Made by a program: the position numbers and the translations under genes
Notes under the pieces: model-generated
The model's database searches: none
Told to the model about the DNA's origin: nothing
The model's input: the letters and a program-made list of their open reading frames with translations, nothing else
Shown here: one piece after another, positions 35,315-48,400 of the stretch
Layout of the letters: the number at the start of each line of letters is the position of its first letter
Numbering within the stretch: the stretch's first letter is position 1
NCBI RefSeq assembly: GCF_029227915.1
Contig: NC_079886.1
Coordinates: 1,302,001-1,366,000 of the forward strand
DNA from: Hydractinia symbiolongicarpus
Lineage: Eukaryota > Cnidaria > Hydrozoa > Anthoathecata > Hydractiniidae
DNA length: 64,000 bases
Direction: 5' to 3'

Positions 35315-37547
35315 GTCTCATCAAAAATGAAAACATTTTTAAATACTACAAGTCTCATGCGTTTTAGTGGTGAAAAAAAAATTTAAAAAATCGTTCGGGA
35401 AATGAGTGTACTCCCTGGGTACTTTCTTTGTATACTTTTGACTATACGGACCGAGTACCGGATTTACGAGAAATCGCGGGTTTTCGTTTGCCGGCGATTA
35501 AACTTCTTTTATTCAGCGTCTTATCAAAAATGAAAACATTTTTGAAAACTATAAGTCTCATGCGTTTTAGTGGTGAAAAAATAATTTAAAAAATCGTTCG
35601 GGTAATGAGTTTACTCCCTGGGTACTTTCTTTATATACATTCGACTATACGGGCTGGGAACGGGATTTACGGGAAATTGCGGGTTTTCGTTTGCCGGCGA
35701 TTAAACTTCTTTTATTTAGCGTCTCATCAAAAATAAAAACATTTTTAAATACTACAAGTCTCATGCGTTTTAGTGGTGAAAAAAAAAATTAAAAAATCGT
35801 TCGGGAAATGAGTTTACTCCCTGGGTACTTTCTTTGTATACTTTTGACTATACGGGCCGAGTACGGGAATTACGGGAAATCGCGGGTTTTCGTTTTCCGG
35901 CGATTAAACTTCTTTTATTTAGAGTCTCATCAAAAATGAAAACATTTTTGAAAACTATAAGTCTCATGCGTTTTAGTGGTGAAAAAATAATTTAAAAAAT
36001 CGTTCGGGAAATGAGTTTACTCCCTGGGTACTTTCTTTATATACATTCGACTATACGGGCTGGGAACGAGATTTACGGGAAATTGCGGGTTTTCGTTTGC
36101 CGGCGATTAAACTTCTTTTATTTAGCGTCTCATCAAAAATGAAAACATTTTTAAATACTACAAGTCTCATGCGTTTTAGTGGTGAAAAAAAAAATTAAAA
36201 AATCGTTCGGGAAATGAGTTTACTCCCTGGGTACTTTCTTTGTATACTTTTGACTATACGGGCCGAGTACGGGAATTACGGGAAATCGCGGGTTTTCGTT
36301 TTCCGGCGATTAAACTTCTTTTATTTAGAGTCTCATCAAAAATGAAAACATTTTTGAAAACTACAAGTCTCATGCGTTTTAGTGGTGAAAAAATAATTTA
36401 AAAAATCATTCGGGAAATCAGTTTACTCCCTGGGTACTTTTTTTGTGTACTTTTGACTACACGGGCCGAGTACCGGATTTACGGGAAATCGCAGGTTTTC
36501 GTTTGCCGGCGATTAAACTTCTTTTATTCAGCGTCTTATAAAAAATGAAAACATTTTTGAAAACTACAAGTCTCATGCGTTTTAGTGGTGAAAAAATAAT
36601 TTAAAAAATCGTTCTGAAAATGAGTTTACTCACAGGGTGCTTTCTTTGTATACATTCGACTATAGGGGCCAAGCCCGGGATTTACAGGAAATCGCGGGTT
36701 TTCGTTTGCCGGCGATTAAACTTCTTTTATTCAGCGTCTCATCAAAAATGAAAACATTTTGGAAAACTACAAGTCTCATGCGTTTTAGTGGTGAAAAAAT
36801 AATTTAAAAAATCGTTCTGGAAATGAGTTTACTCCCTGGGTACTTTCTTTGTATACTTTTGACTATACGGGCCGAGTACGGGATTTACGGGAAATCGCGG
36901 GTTTTCGTTTGCCGGCGATTAAACTTCTTTTATTTAGCGTCTCATCAAAAATAAAAACATTTTTAAATACTACAAGTCTCATGCGTTTTAGTGGTGAAAA
37001 AAAAAATTAAAAAATCGTTCGGGAAATGAGTTTACTCCCTGGGTACTTTCTTTGTATACTTTTGACTATACGGGCCGAGTACGGGAATTACGGGAAATCG
37101 CGGGTTTTCGTTTTCCGGCGATTAAACTTCTTTTATTCAGCGTCTTATCAAAAATGAAAACATTTTTGAAAACTATAAGTCTCATGCGTTTTAGTGGTGA
37201 AAAAAAAAATTAAAAAATCGTTCGGGAAATGAGTTTACTCCCTGGGTACTTTCTTTGTATACTTTTGACTATACGGGCCGAGTACCGGATTTACGAGAAA
37301 TCGCGGGTTTTCGTTTGCCGGCGATTAAACTTCTTTTATTTAGCGTCTCATCAAAAATGAAAACATTTTTAAATACTACAAGTCTCATGCGTTTTAGTGG
37401 TGAAAAAAATAAATAAAAAATCGTTCGGGAAATGAGTTTACTCCCTGGGTACTTTCTTTGTATACTTTTGACTATACGGGCCGAGTACGGGAATTACGGG
37501 AAATCGCGGGTTTTCGTTTTCCGGCGATTAAACTTCTTTTATTTAGA
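35315..37547 (+). repeat. Mixed mK/mC/mD/mJ/mB/mF block at the domain boundary
   Basis: Order: mK-mC-mD-mC-mD-mJ-mB-mF-mD-mK-mD. It holds the last mC (about 36,060) and the last complete mD monomers (to ~37,547). GAACGAGATTT near 36,064 also occurs near 31,399. The 36.1-36.9 kb part resembles 1-700. Confidence 0.78.
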
Positions 37548-38966
37548 GTCTCATCAAAAATGAAAACATTTTTGAAAACTACAAGTCTCATGCGTTTTAG
37601 TGGTGAAAAAATAATTTAAAAAATCGTTCTGAAAATGAGTTTACTCACAGGGTGCTTTCTTTGTATACATTCGACTATAGGGGCCAAGCCCGGGATATAC
37701 AGGAAATCGCGGGTTTTCGTTTGCCGGCGATTAAACTTCTTTTATTCAGCGTCTCATCAAAAATGAAAACATTTTGGAAAACTACAAGTCTCATGCGTTT
37801 TAGTGGTGAAAAAATAATTTAAAAAATCGTTCTGGAAATGAGTTTACTCCCTGGGTACTTTCTTTGTATACTTTTGACTATACGGGCCGAGTACGGGATT
37901 TACGGGAAATCGCGGGTTTTCGTTTGCCGGCGATTAAACTTCTTTTATTTAGCGTCTCATCAAAAATGAAAACATTTTTGAAAACTACAAGTCTCATGCG
38001 TTTTGGTGGTGAAAAAAAAATTAAAAAATCGTTCGGGAAATGAGTTTACTCCCTGGGTACTTTCTTTTTATACTTTTGACTATACGGGCCGGGAACGGGA
38101 TTTACGGAAAATTGCGGGTTTTCGTTTGCCGGCGATTAAACTTCTTTTATTTAACGTCTCATCAAAAATGAAAACATTTTTAAATACTACAAGTCTCATG
38201 CGTTTTGGTGGTGAAAAAAAAATTAAAAAACCGTTCGGGAAATGAGTTTACTCCCTGGGTACTTTCTTTTTATACTTTTGACTATACGGGCCGAGTACGG
38301 GATTTACGGGAAATCGCGGGTTTTCGTTTGCCGGCGATTAAACTTCTTTTATTTAGAGTCTCATCAAAAATGAAAACATTTTTGAAAACTACAAGTCTCA
38401 TGCGTTTTAGTGGTGAAAAAATAATTTAAAAAATCGTTCAGGAAAAGAGTATACTCCTTGAGTACTTTCTTTGTATACTTTTGACTATACGGGCCGAGTA
38501 CCGGATTTACGGGAAATCGCGGGTTTTCGTTTGCCGGCGATTAAACTTCTTTTATTCAGCGTCTTATCAAAAATGAAAACATTTTTGAAAACTACAAGTC
38601 TCATGCGTTTTAGTGGTGAAAAAATAATTTAAAAAATCGTTCAGAAAATAAGTTTACTCACAGGGTGCTTTCTTTGTATACATTCGACTATAGGGGCCAA
38701 GCCCGGGATTTACAGGAAATCGCGGGTTTTCGTTTGCCGGCGATTAAACTTCTTTTATTCAGCGTCTCATCAAAATTGAAAACATTTTTGAAAACTACAA
38801 GTCTCATGCGTTTTAGTGGTGAAAAAATAATTTAAAAAATCGTTCAGGAAATGAGTTTACTCCTTGAGTACTTTCTTTGTATACTCTTGACTATACGGGC
38901 CGAGTACCGGATTTACGGGAAATCGCAGGTTTTCGTTTTCCGGCGATTAAACTTCTTTTATTTAGA
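37548..38966 (+). repeat. 7-mer HOR, copy 1 (1,419 bp)
   Basis: Order: mB-mF-mH-mH2-mA-mB-mE. The marker GGGATATACAGG (37,692) recurs at 39,111. The end of mE is fused to an mD-type TTTTCCGGCG near 38,935, which is the tandem joint. Confidence 0.9.
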
Positions 38967-40385
38967 GTCTCATCAAAAATGAAAACATTTTTGAAAACTA
39001 CAAGTCTCATGCGTTTTAGTGGTGAAAAAATAATTTAAAAAATCGTTCTGAAAATGAGTTTACTCACAGGGTGCTTTCTTTGTATACATTCGACTATAGG
39101 GGCCAAGCCCGGGATATACAGGAAATCGCGGGTTTTCGTTTGCCGGCGATTAAACTTCTTTTATTCAGCGTCTCATCAAAAATGAAAACATTTTGGAAAA
39201 CTACAAGTCTCATGCGTTTTAGTGGTGAAAAAATAATTTAAAAAATCGTTCTGGAAATGAGTTTACTCCCTGGGTACTTTCTTTGTATACTTTTGACTAT
39301 GCGGGCCGAGTACGGGATTTACGGGAAATCGCGGGTTTTCGTTTGCCGGCGATTAAACTTCTTTTATTTAGCGTCTCATCAAAAATGAAAACATTTTTGA
39401 AAACTACAAGTCTCATGCGTTTTGGTGGTGAAAAAAAAATTAAAAAATCGTTCGGGAAATGAGTTTACTCCCTGGGTACTTTCTTTTTATACTTTTGACT
39501 ATACGGGCCGGGAACGGGATTTACGGAAAATTGCGGGTTTTCGTTTGCCGGCGATTAAACTTCTTTTATTTAACGTCTCATCAAAAATGAAAACATTTTT
39601 AAATACTACAAGTCTCATGCGTTTTGGTGGTGAAAAAAAAATTAAAAAACCGTTCGGGAAATGAGTTTACTCCCTGGGTACTTTCTTTTTATACTTTTGA
39701 CTATACGGGCCGAGTACGGGATTTACGGGAAATCGCGGGTTTTCGTTTGCCGGCGATTAAACTTCTTTTATTTAGAGTCTCATCAAAAATGAAAACATTT
39801 TTGAAAACTACAAGTCTCATGCGTTTTAGTGGTGAAAAAATAATTTAAAAAATCGTTCAGAAAATAAGTTTACTCACAGGGTGCTTTCTTTGTATACTTT
39901 TGACTATACGGGCCGAGTACCGGATTTACGGGAAATCGCGGGTTTTCGTTTGCCGGCGATTAAACTTCTTTTATTCAGCGTCTTATCAAAAATGAAAACA
40001 TTTTTGAAAACTACAAGTCTCATGCGTTTTAGTGGTGAAAAAATAATTTAAAAAATCGTTCAGAAAATAAGTTTACTCACAGGGTGCTTTCTTTGTATAC
40101 ATTCGACTATAGGGGCCAAGCCCGGGATTTACAGGAAATCGCGGGTTTTCGTTTGCCGGCGATTAAACTTCTTTTATTCAGCGTCTCATCAAAATTGAAA
40201 ACATTTTTGAAAACTACAAGTCTCATGCGTTTTAGTGGTGAAAAAATAATTTAAAAAATCGTTCAGGAAATGAGTTTACTCCTTGAGTACTTTCTTTGTA
40301 TACTCTTGACTATACGGGCCGAGTACCGGATTTACGGGAAATCGCAGGTTTTCGTTTGCCGGCGATTAAACTTCTTTTATTCAGC
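38967..40385 (+). repeat. 7-mer HOR, copy 2 with a conversion patch (1,419 bp)
   Basis: Same order as copy 1, but the fifth monomer (39,777-39,979) is mA outside and mB inside: TTCAGAAAATAAG and CTCACAGGGTGC replace the mA words, while GTATACTTTTGAC and GAGTACCGG stay mA. Length is unchanged. Confidence 0.9.
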
Positions 40386-42209
40386 GTCTTATAAAAAATG
40401 AAAACATTATTGAAAACTACAAGTCTCATGCGTTTTAGTGGTGAAAAAATAATTTAAAAAATCGTTCTGAAAATGAGTTTACTCACAGGGTGCTTTCTTT
40501 GTATACATTCGACTATAGGGGCCAAGCCCGGGATTTACAGGAAATCGCGGGTTTTCGTTTGCCGGCGATTAAACTTCTTTTATTCAGCGTCTCATCAAAA
40601 ATGAAAACATTTTGGAAAACTACAAGTCTCATGCGTTTCAGTGGTGAAAAAATAAATTAAAAAATCGTTCTGGAAATGAGTTTACTCCCTAGGTACTTTC
40701 TTTGTATACTTTTGACTATACGGGCCGAGTACGGGATTTACGGGAAATCGCGGGTTTTCGTTTGCCGGCGATTAAACTTCTTTTATTAAGCGTCTCATCA
40801 AAAATGAAAACATTTTTGAAAACTACAAGTCTCATGCGTTTTAGTGGTGAAAAAATAATTTAAAAAATCGTTCTGAAAATGAGTTTACTCACAGGGTGCT
40901 TTCTTTGTATACATTCGACTATAGGGGCCAAGCCCGGGATTTACAGGAAATTGCGGGTTTTCGTTTGCCGGCGATTAAACTTCTTTTATTCAGCGTCTTA
41001 TCAAAAATGAAAACATTTTTGAAAGCTACAAGTCTCATGCGTTTTAGTGGTGAAAAAATAATTTAAAAAATCGTTCTGGAAATGAGTTTACACCCTAGGT
41101 ACTTTCTTTGTATACTTTTGACTATACGGGCCGAGTACGGGATTTACGGGAAATCGCGGGTTTTCGTTTGCCGGCGATTAAACTTCTTTTATTTAGCGTC
41201 TCATCAAAAATGAAAACATTTTTGAAAACTACAAGTCTCATGTGTTTTAGTGGTGAAAAAATAATTTAAAAAATCGTTCGGGAAATGAGTTTACTCCTTG
41301 AGTACTTTCTTTGTATACTTTTGACTATACGGGCCGAGTACCAGATTCACGGGAAATCGCGGGTTTTGGTTTGCCGGCGATTAAACTTCTTTTATTCAGC
41401 GTCTTATCAAAAATGAAAACATTTTTGAAAGCTACAAGTCTCATGCGTTTTAGTGGTGAAAAAATAATTCAAAAAATCGTTCTGAAAATGAGTTTACTCA
41501 CAGGGTACTTTCTTTGTATACATTTGACTATAGGGGCCAAGCCCGGGATTTACAGGAAATCGCGGGTTTTCGTTTGCCGGCGATTAAACTTCTTTTATTC
41601 AGCGTCTCATCAAAAATGAAAATATTTTTGAAAACTACAAGTCTCATGCGTTTAAGTGGTGAAAAAATAATTTAAAAATCGTTCGGGAAATGAGTTTACT
41701 CCCTGGGTACTTTCTTTATATACATTCGACTATACGGGCCGGGAACGGGATTTACGGGAAATTGCGGGTTTTCGTTTGCCGGCGATTAAACTTCTTTTAT
41801 TTAACGTCTCATCAAAAAGGAAAACATTTTTAAATACTACAAGTCTCATGCGTTTTGGTGGTGAAAAAAAAAATAAAAAATCGTTCGAGAAATGAGTTTA
41901 CTCCCTGGGTACTTTCTTTTTATACTTTTGACTATACGGGCCGGGAACGGGATTTACGGGAAATTGCGGGTTTTCGTTTGCCGGCGATTAAACTTCTTTT
42001 ATTTAACGTCTCATCAAAAATGAAAACATTTTTAAATACTACAAGTCTCATGCGTTTTGGTGGTGAAAAAAAAATTAAAAAATCGTTTGGGAAATGAGTT
42101 TACTCCCTGGGTACTTTCTTTTTATACTTTTGACTATACGGGCCGAGTACGGGATTTACGGGAAATTGCGGGTTTTCGTTTGCCGGCGATTAAACTTCTT
42201 TTATTTAGA
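39980..42209 (+). repeat. Right-domain 11-mer HOR, unit 1 (2,230 bp)
   Basis: Order: mB-mE-mB-mF-mB-mF-mG'-mX-mC'-mH-mH2. Its first two monomers are also the last two of the 7-mer copy 2, so the units interlock. Private changes: ACATTATTGAAAAC near 40,406 and CATGTGTTTTAG near 41,240. mG' here has GGTTTTGGTTTGCC. Confidence 0.86.
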
Positions 42210-44641
42210 GTCTCATCCAAAATGAAAACATTTTTGAAAACTACAAGTCTCATGCGTTTTAGTGGTGAAAAAATAATTTAAAAAATCGTTCAGAAAATAA
42301 GTTTACTCACAGGGTGCTTTCTTTGTATACATTCGACTATAGGGGCCAAGCCCGGGATTTACAGGAAATCGCGGGTTTTCGTTTGCCGGAGATTAAACTT
42401 CTTTTATTCAGCGTCTCATCAAAATTGAAAACATTTTTAAAAACTACAAGTCTCATGCGTTTTAGTGGTGAAAAAATAAATTAAAAAATCGTTCAGGAAA
42501 TGAGTTTACTCCTTGAGTACTTTCTGTGTATACTCTTGACTATACGGGCCGAGTACCGGATTTACGGGAAATCGCAGGTTTTCGTTTGCCGGCGATTAAA
42601 CTTCTTTTATTCAGTGTCTTATAAAAAATGAAAACATTATTGAACACTACAAGTCTCATGCAATTTAGTGGTGAAAAAATGATTTAAAAAATCGTTCTGA
42701 AAATGAGTTTACTCACAGGGTGCTTTCTTTGTATACATTCGACTATAGGGGCCAAGCCCGGGATTTACAGGAAATCGCGGGTTTTCGTTTGCCGGCGATT
42801 AAACTTCTTTTATTCAGCGTCTCATCAAAAATGAAAACATTTTGGAAAACTACAAGTCTCATGCGTTTTAGTGGTGAAAAAATAAATTAAAAAATCGTTC
42901 TGGAAATGAGTTTACTCCCTAGGTACTTTCTTTGTATACTTTTGACTATACGGGCCGAGTACGGGATTTACGGGAAATCGCGGGTTTTCGTTTGCCGGCG
43001 ATTAAACTTCTTTTATTTAGCGTCTCATCAAAAATGAAAACATTTTTGAAAACTACAAGTCTCATGCGTTTTAGTGGTGAAAAAATAATTTAAAAAATCG
43101 TTCTGAAAATGAGTTTACTCACAGGGTGCTTTCTTTGTATACATTCGACTATAGGGGCCAAGCCCGGGATTTACAGGAAATCGCGGGTTTTCGTTTGCCG
43201 GCGATTAAACTTCTTTTATTTAGCGTCTTATCAAAAATGAAAACATTTTTGAAAGCTACAAGTCTCATGCGTTTTAGTGGTGAAAAAATAATTTAAAAAA
43301 TCGTTCTGAAAATGAGTTTACTCACAGGGTGCTTTCTTTGTATACATTCGACTATAGGGGCCAAGCCCGGGATTTACAGGAAATTGCGGGTTTTCGTTTG
43401 CCGGCGATTAAACTTCTTTTATTCAGCGTCTTATCAAAAATGAAAACATTTTTGAAAGCTACAAGTCTCATGCGTTTTAGTGGTGAAAAAATAATTTAAA
43501 AAATCGTTCTGGAAATGAGTTTACACCCTGGGTACTTTCTTTGTATACTTTTGACTATACGGGCCGAGTACAGGATTTACGGGAAATCGCGGGTTTTCGT
43601 TTGCCGGCGATTAAACTTCTTTTATTTAGCGTCTCATCAAAAATGAAAACATTTTTGAAAACTACAAGTCTCATGCGTTTTAGTGGTGAAAAAATAATTT
43701 AAAAAATCGTTCGGGAAATGAGTTTACTCCTTGAGTACTTTCTTTGTATACTTTTGACTATACGGGCCGAGTACCAGATTCACGGGAAATCGCGGTTTTG
43801 GTTTGCCGGCGATTAAACTTCTTTTATTCAGCGTCTTATCAAAAATGAAAACATTTTTGAAAGCTACAAGTCTCATGCGTTTTAGTGGTGAAAAAATAAT
43901 TCAAAAAATCGTTCTGAAAATGAGTTTACTCACAGGGTACTTTCTTTGTATACATTTGACTATAGGGGCCAAGCCCGGGATTTACAGGAAATCGCGGGTT
44001 TTCGTTTGCCGGCGATTAAACTTCTTTTATTCAGCGTCTCATCAAAAATGAAAATATTTTTGAAAACTACAAGTCTCATGCGTTTAAGTGGTGAAAAAAT
44101 AATTTAAAAATCGTTCGGGAAATGAGTTTACTCCCTGGGTACTTTCTTTATATACATTCGACTATACGGGCCGGGAACGGGATTTACGGGAAATTGCGGG
44201 TTTTCGTTTGCCGGCGATTAAACTTCTTTTATTTAACGTCTCATCAAAAAGGAAAACATTTTTAAATACTACAAGTCTCATGCGTTTTGGTGGTGAAAAA
44301 AAAATTAAAAAATCGTTCGGGAAATGAGTTTACTCCCTGGGTACTTTCTTTTTATACTTTTGACTATACGGGCCGGGAACGGGATTTACGGGAAATTGCG
44401 GGTTTTCGTTTGCCGGCGATTAAACTTCTTTTATTTAACGTCTCATCAAAAATGAAAACATTTTTAAATACTACAAGTCTCATGCGTTTTGGTGGTGAAA
44501 AAAAAATTAAAAAATCGTTTGGGAAATGAGTTTACTCCCTGGGTACTTTCTTTTTATACTTTTGACTATACGGGCCGAGTACGGGATTTACGGGAAATTG
44601 CGGGTTTTCGTTTGCCGGCGATTAAACTTCTTTTATTTAGA
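42210..44641 (+). repeat. Right-domain 11-mer HOR, unit 2, one extra mB (2,432 bp)
   Basis: Order: mB-mE-mB-mF-mB-mB-mF-mG'-mX-mC'-mH-mH2. A tag ATGCAATTTAGTGG near 42,659 is shared with unit 3. mG' has lost one G (CGCGGTTTTGGTTTG near 43,791), which truncates the chance open frame seen in sister copies. Confidence 0.86.
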
Positions 44642-46669
44642 GTCTCATCCAAAATGAAAACATTTTTGAAAACTACAAGTCTCATGCGTTTTAGTGGTGA
44701 AAAAATAATTTAAAAAATCGTTCAGAAAATAAGTTTACTCACAGGGTGCTTTCTTTGTATACATTCGACTATAGGGGCCAAGCCCGGGATTTACAGGAAA
44801 TCGCGGGTTTTCGTTTGCCGGAGATTAAACGTCTTTTATTCAGCGTCTCATCAAAATTGAAAACATTTTTAAAAACTACAAGTCTCATGCGTTTTAGTGG
44901 TGAAAAAATAAATTAAAAAATCGTTCAGGAAATGAGTTTACTCCTTGAGTACTTTCTGTGTATACTCTTGACTATACGGGCCGAGTACCGGATTTACGGG
45001 AAATCGCAGGTTTTCGTTTGCCGGCGATTAAACTTCTTTTATTCAGCGTCTTATAAAAAATGAAAACATTATTGAAAACTACAAGTCTCATGCAATTTAG
45101 TGGTGAAAAAATAATTTAAAAAATCGTTCTGAAAATGAGTTTACTCACAGGGTGCTTTCTTTGTATACATTCGACTATAGGGGCCAAGCCCGGGATTTAC
45201 AGGAAATCGCGGGTTTTCGTTTGCCGGCGATTAAACTTCTTTTATTCAGCGTCTCATCAAAAATGAAAACATTTTGGAAAACTACAAGTCTCATGCGTTT
45301 TAGTGGTGAAAAAATAAATTAAAAAATCGTTCTGGAAATGAGTTTACTCCCTAGGTACTTTCTTTGTATACTTTTGACTATACGGGCCGAGTACGGGATT
45401 TACGGGAAATCGCGGGTTTTCGTTTGCCGGCGATTAAACTTCTTTTATTTAGCGTCTCATCAAAAATGAAAACATTTTTGAAAACTACAAGTCTCATGCG
45501 TTTTAGTGGTGAAAAAATAATTTAAAAAATCGTTCTGAAAATGAGTTTACCCACAGGGTGCTTTCTTTGTATACATTCGACTATAGGGGCCAAGCCCGGG
45601 ATTTACAGGAAATCGCGGGTTTTCGTTTGCCGGCGATTAAACTTCTTTTATTTAGCGTCTTATCAAAAATGAAAACATTTTTGAAAGCTACAAGTCTCAT
45701 GCGTTTTAGTGGTGAAAAAATAATTTAAAAAATCGTTCTGGAAATGAGTTTACTCCCTGGGTACTTTCTTTGTATACTTTTGACTATACGGGCCGAGTAC
45801 GGGATTTACGGGAAATCGCGGGTTTTCGTTTGCCGGCGATTAAACTTCTTTTATTTAGCGTCTCATCAAAAATGAAAACATTTTTGAAAACTACAAGTCT
45901 CATGCGTTTTAGTGGTGAAAAAATAATTTAAAAAATCGTTCGGGAAATGAGTTTACTCCTTGAGTACTTTCTTTGTATACTTTTGACTATACGGGCCGAG
46001 TACCAGATTCACGGGAAATCGCGGGTTTTCGTTTGCCGGCGATTAAACTTCTTTTATTCAGCGTCTTATCAAAAATGAAAACATTTTTGAAAGCTACAAG
46101 TCTCATGCGTTTTAGTGGTGAAAAAATAATTCAAAAAATCGTTCTGAAAATGAGTTTACTCACAGGGTACTTTCTTTTTATACATTTGACTATAGGGGCC
46201 AAGCCCGGGATTTACAGGAAATCGCGGGTTTTCGTTTGCCGGCGATTAAACTTCTTTTATTCAGCGTCTCATCAAAAATGAAAATATTTTAGAAAACTAC
46301 AAGTCTCATGCGTTTAAGTGGTGAAAAAATAATTTAAAAATCGTTCGGGAAATGAGTTTACTCCCTGGGTACTTTCTTTATATACATTCGACTATACGGG
46401 CCGGGAACGGGATTTACGGGAAATTGCGGGTTTTCGTTTGCCGGCGATTAAACTTCTTTTATTTAACGTCTCATCAAAAAGGAAAACATTTTTAAATACT
46501 ACAAGTCTCATGCGTTTTGGTGGTGAAAAAAAAATTAAAAAATCGTTCGGGAAATGAGTTTACTCCCTGGGTACTTTCTTTTTATACTTTTGACTATACG
46601 GGCCGAGTACGGGATTTACGGGAAATTGCGGGTTTTCGTTTGCCGGCGATTAAACTTCTTTTATTTAGA
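44642..46669 (+). repeat. Right-domain 11-mer HOR, unit 3, mH missing (2,028 bp)
   Basis: Order: mB-mE-mB-mF-mB-mF-mG'-mX-mC'-mH2. Private tags: AAACGTCTTTTATTC near 44,828, TTTACCCACAGG near 45,547 and TATTTTAGAAAAC near 46,285. All are duplicated 6,283 bp downstream. Confidence 0.86.
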
Positions 46670-48400
46670 GTCTCATCCAAAATGAAAACATTTTTGAAAA
46701 CTACAAGTCTCATGCGTTTTAGTGGTGAAAAAATAATTTAAAAAATCGTTCAGGAAAAGAGTATACTCCTTGAGTATTTTCTTTGTATACTTTTGACTAT
46801 ACGGGCCGAGTACCGGATTTACGGGAAATCGCGGGTTTTCGTTTGCCGGCGATTAAACTTCTTTTATTCAGCGTCTTATCAAAAATGAAAACATTTTTAA
46901 AAACTACAAGTCTCATGCGTTTTAGTGGTGAAAAAATAATTTAAAAAATCGTTCAGAAAATGAGTTTACTCACAGGGTGCTTTCTTTGTATACATTCGAC
47001 TATAGGGGCCAAGCCCGGGATTTACAGGAAATCACGGGTTTTCGTTTGCCAGCGATTAAACTTCTTTTATTCAGCGTCTCATCAAAATTGAAAACATTTT
47101 TGAAAACTACAAGTCTCATGCGTTTTAGTGGTGAAAAAATAATTTAAAAAATCGTTCAGGAAATGAGTTTACTCCTTGAGTACTTTCTTTGTATACTCTT
47201 GACTATACGGGCCGAGTACCGGATTTACGGGAAATCGCGGGTTTTTGTTTGCCGGCGATTAACTTCTTTTATTCAGCGTCTTATCAAAAATGAAAACATT
47301 TTTGAAAACTACAAGTCTCATGCGTTTTAGTGGTGAAAAAATAATTTAAAAAATCGTTCAGGAAAAGAGTATACTCCTTGAGTATTTTCTTTGTATACTT
47401 TTGACTATACGGGCCGAGTACCGGATTTACGGGAAATCGCGGGTTTTCGTTTGCCGGCGATTAAACTTCTTTTATTCAGCGTCTTATCAAAAATGAAAAC
47501 ATTTTTGAAAACTACAAGTCTCATGCGTTTTAGTGGTGAAAAAATAATTTGAAAAATCGTTCTGGAAATGAGTTTACTCCCTGGGTACTTTCTTTGTATA
47601 CTTTTGACTATACGGGCCGAGTACGGGATTTACGGGAAATCGCGGGTTTTCGTTTGCGGCGATTAAACTTCTTTTATTTAGCGTCTCATCAAAAATGAAA
47701 ACATTTTTGAAAACTACAAGTCTCATGCGTTTTAGTGGTGAAAAAATAATTTAAAAAATCGTTCGGGAAATGAGTTTACTCCTTGAGTACTTTCTTTGTA
47801 TACTTTTGACTATACGGGCCGAGGACCAGATTCACGGGAAATCGCGGGTTTTCGTTTGCCGGCGATTAAACTTCTTTTATTCAGCGTCTTATCAAAAATG
47901 AAAACATTTTTGAAAGCTACAAGTCTCATGCGTTTTAGTGGTGAAAAATAATTCAAAAAATCGTTCTGAAAATGAGTTTACTCACAGGGTACTTTCTTTG
48001 TATACATTTGACTATAGGGGCCAAGCCCGGGATTTACAGGAAATCACGGGTTTTCGTTTGCCGGGGATTAAACTTCTTTTATTCAGCGTCTCATCAAAAT
48101 TGAAAACATTTTTGAAAACTACAAGTCTCATGCGTTTTAGTGGTGAAAAAATAATTTAAAAAATCGTTCAGGAAATGAGTTTACTCCTTGAGTACTTTCT
48201 TTGTATACTCTTGACTATACGGGCCGAGTACCGGATTTACGGGAAATCGCGGGTTTTTGTTTGCCGGCGATTAACTTCTTTTATTCAGCGTCTTATCAAA
48301 AATGAAAACATTTTTGAAAACTACAAGTCTCATGCGTTTTAGTGGTGAAAAAATAATTTAAAAAATCGTTCGGGAAATGAATTTGCTCCCTGGGTACTTT

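Larger units (their letters stand above)
42118..48400 (+). repeat. 31-monomer segmental tandem duplication, copy 1 (6,283 bp)
   Basis: CTTTTTATAC at 42,118 recurs at 48,401, and GAATTTGCTCCC near 48,379 recurs near 54,662. At ~48,400 a monomer starts as mN' and becomes mH2 (CTTTTTATAC, AAATTGCGGG, CATCCAAAATG). This is the crossover joint. The unit holds 11-mer units 2 and 3 plus mA-mB-mE''-mA-mF-mG'-mX-mE''-mN'. Confidence 0.95.
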
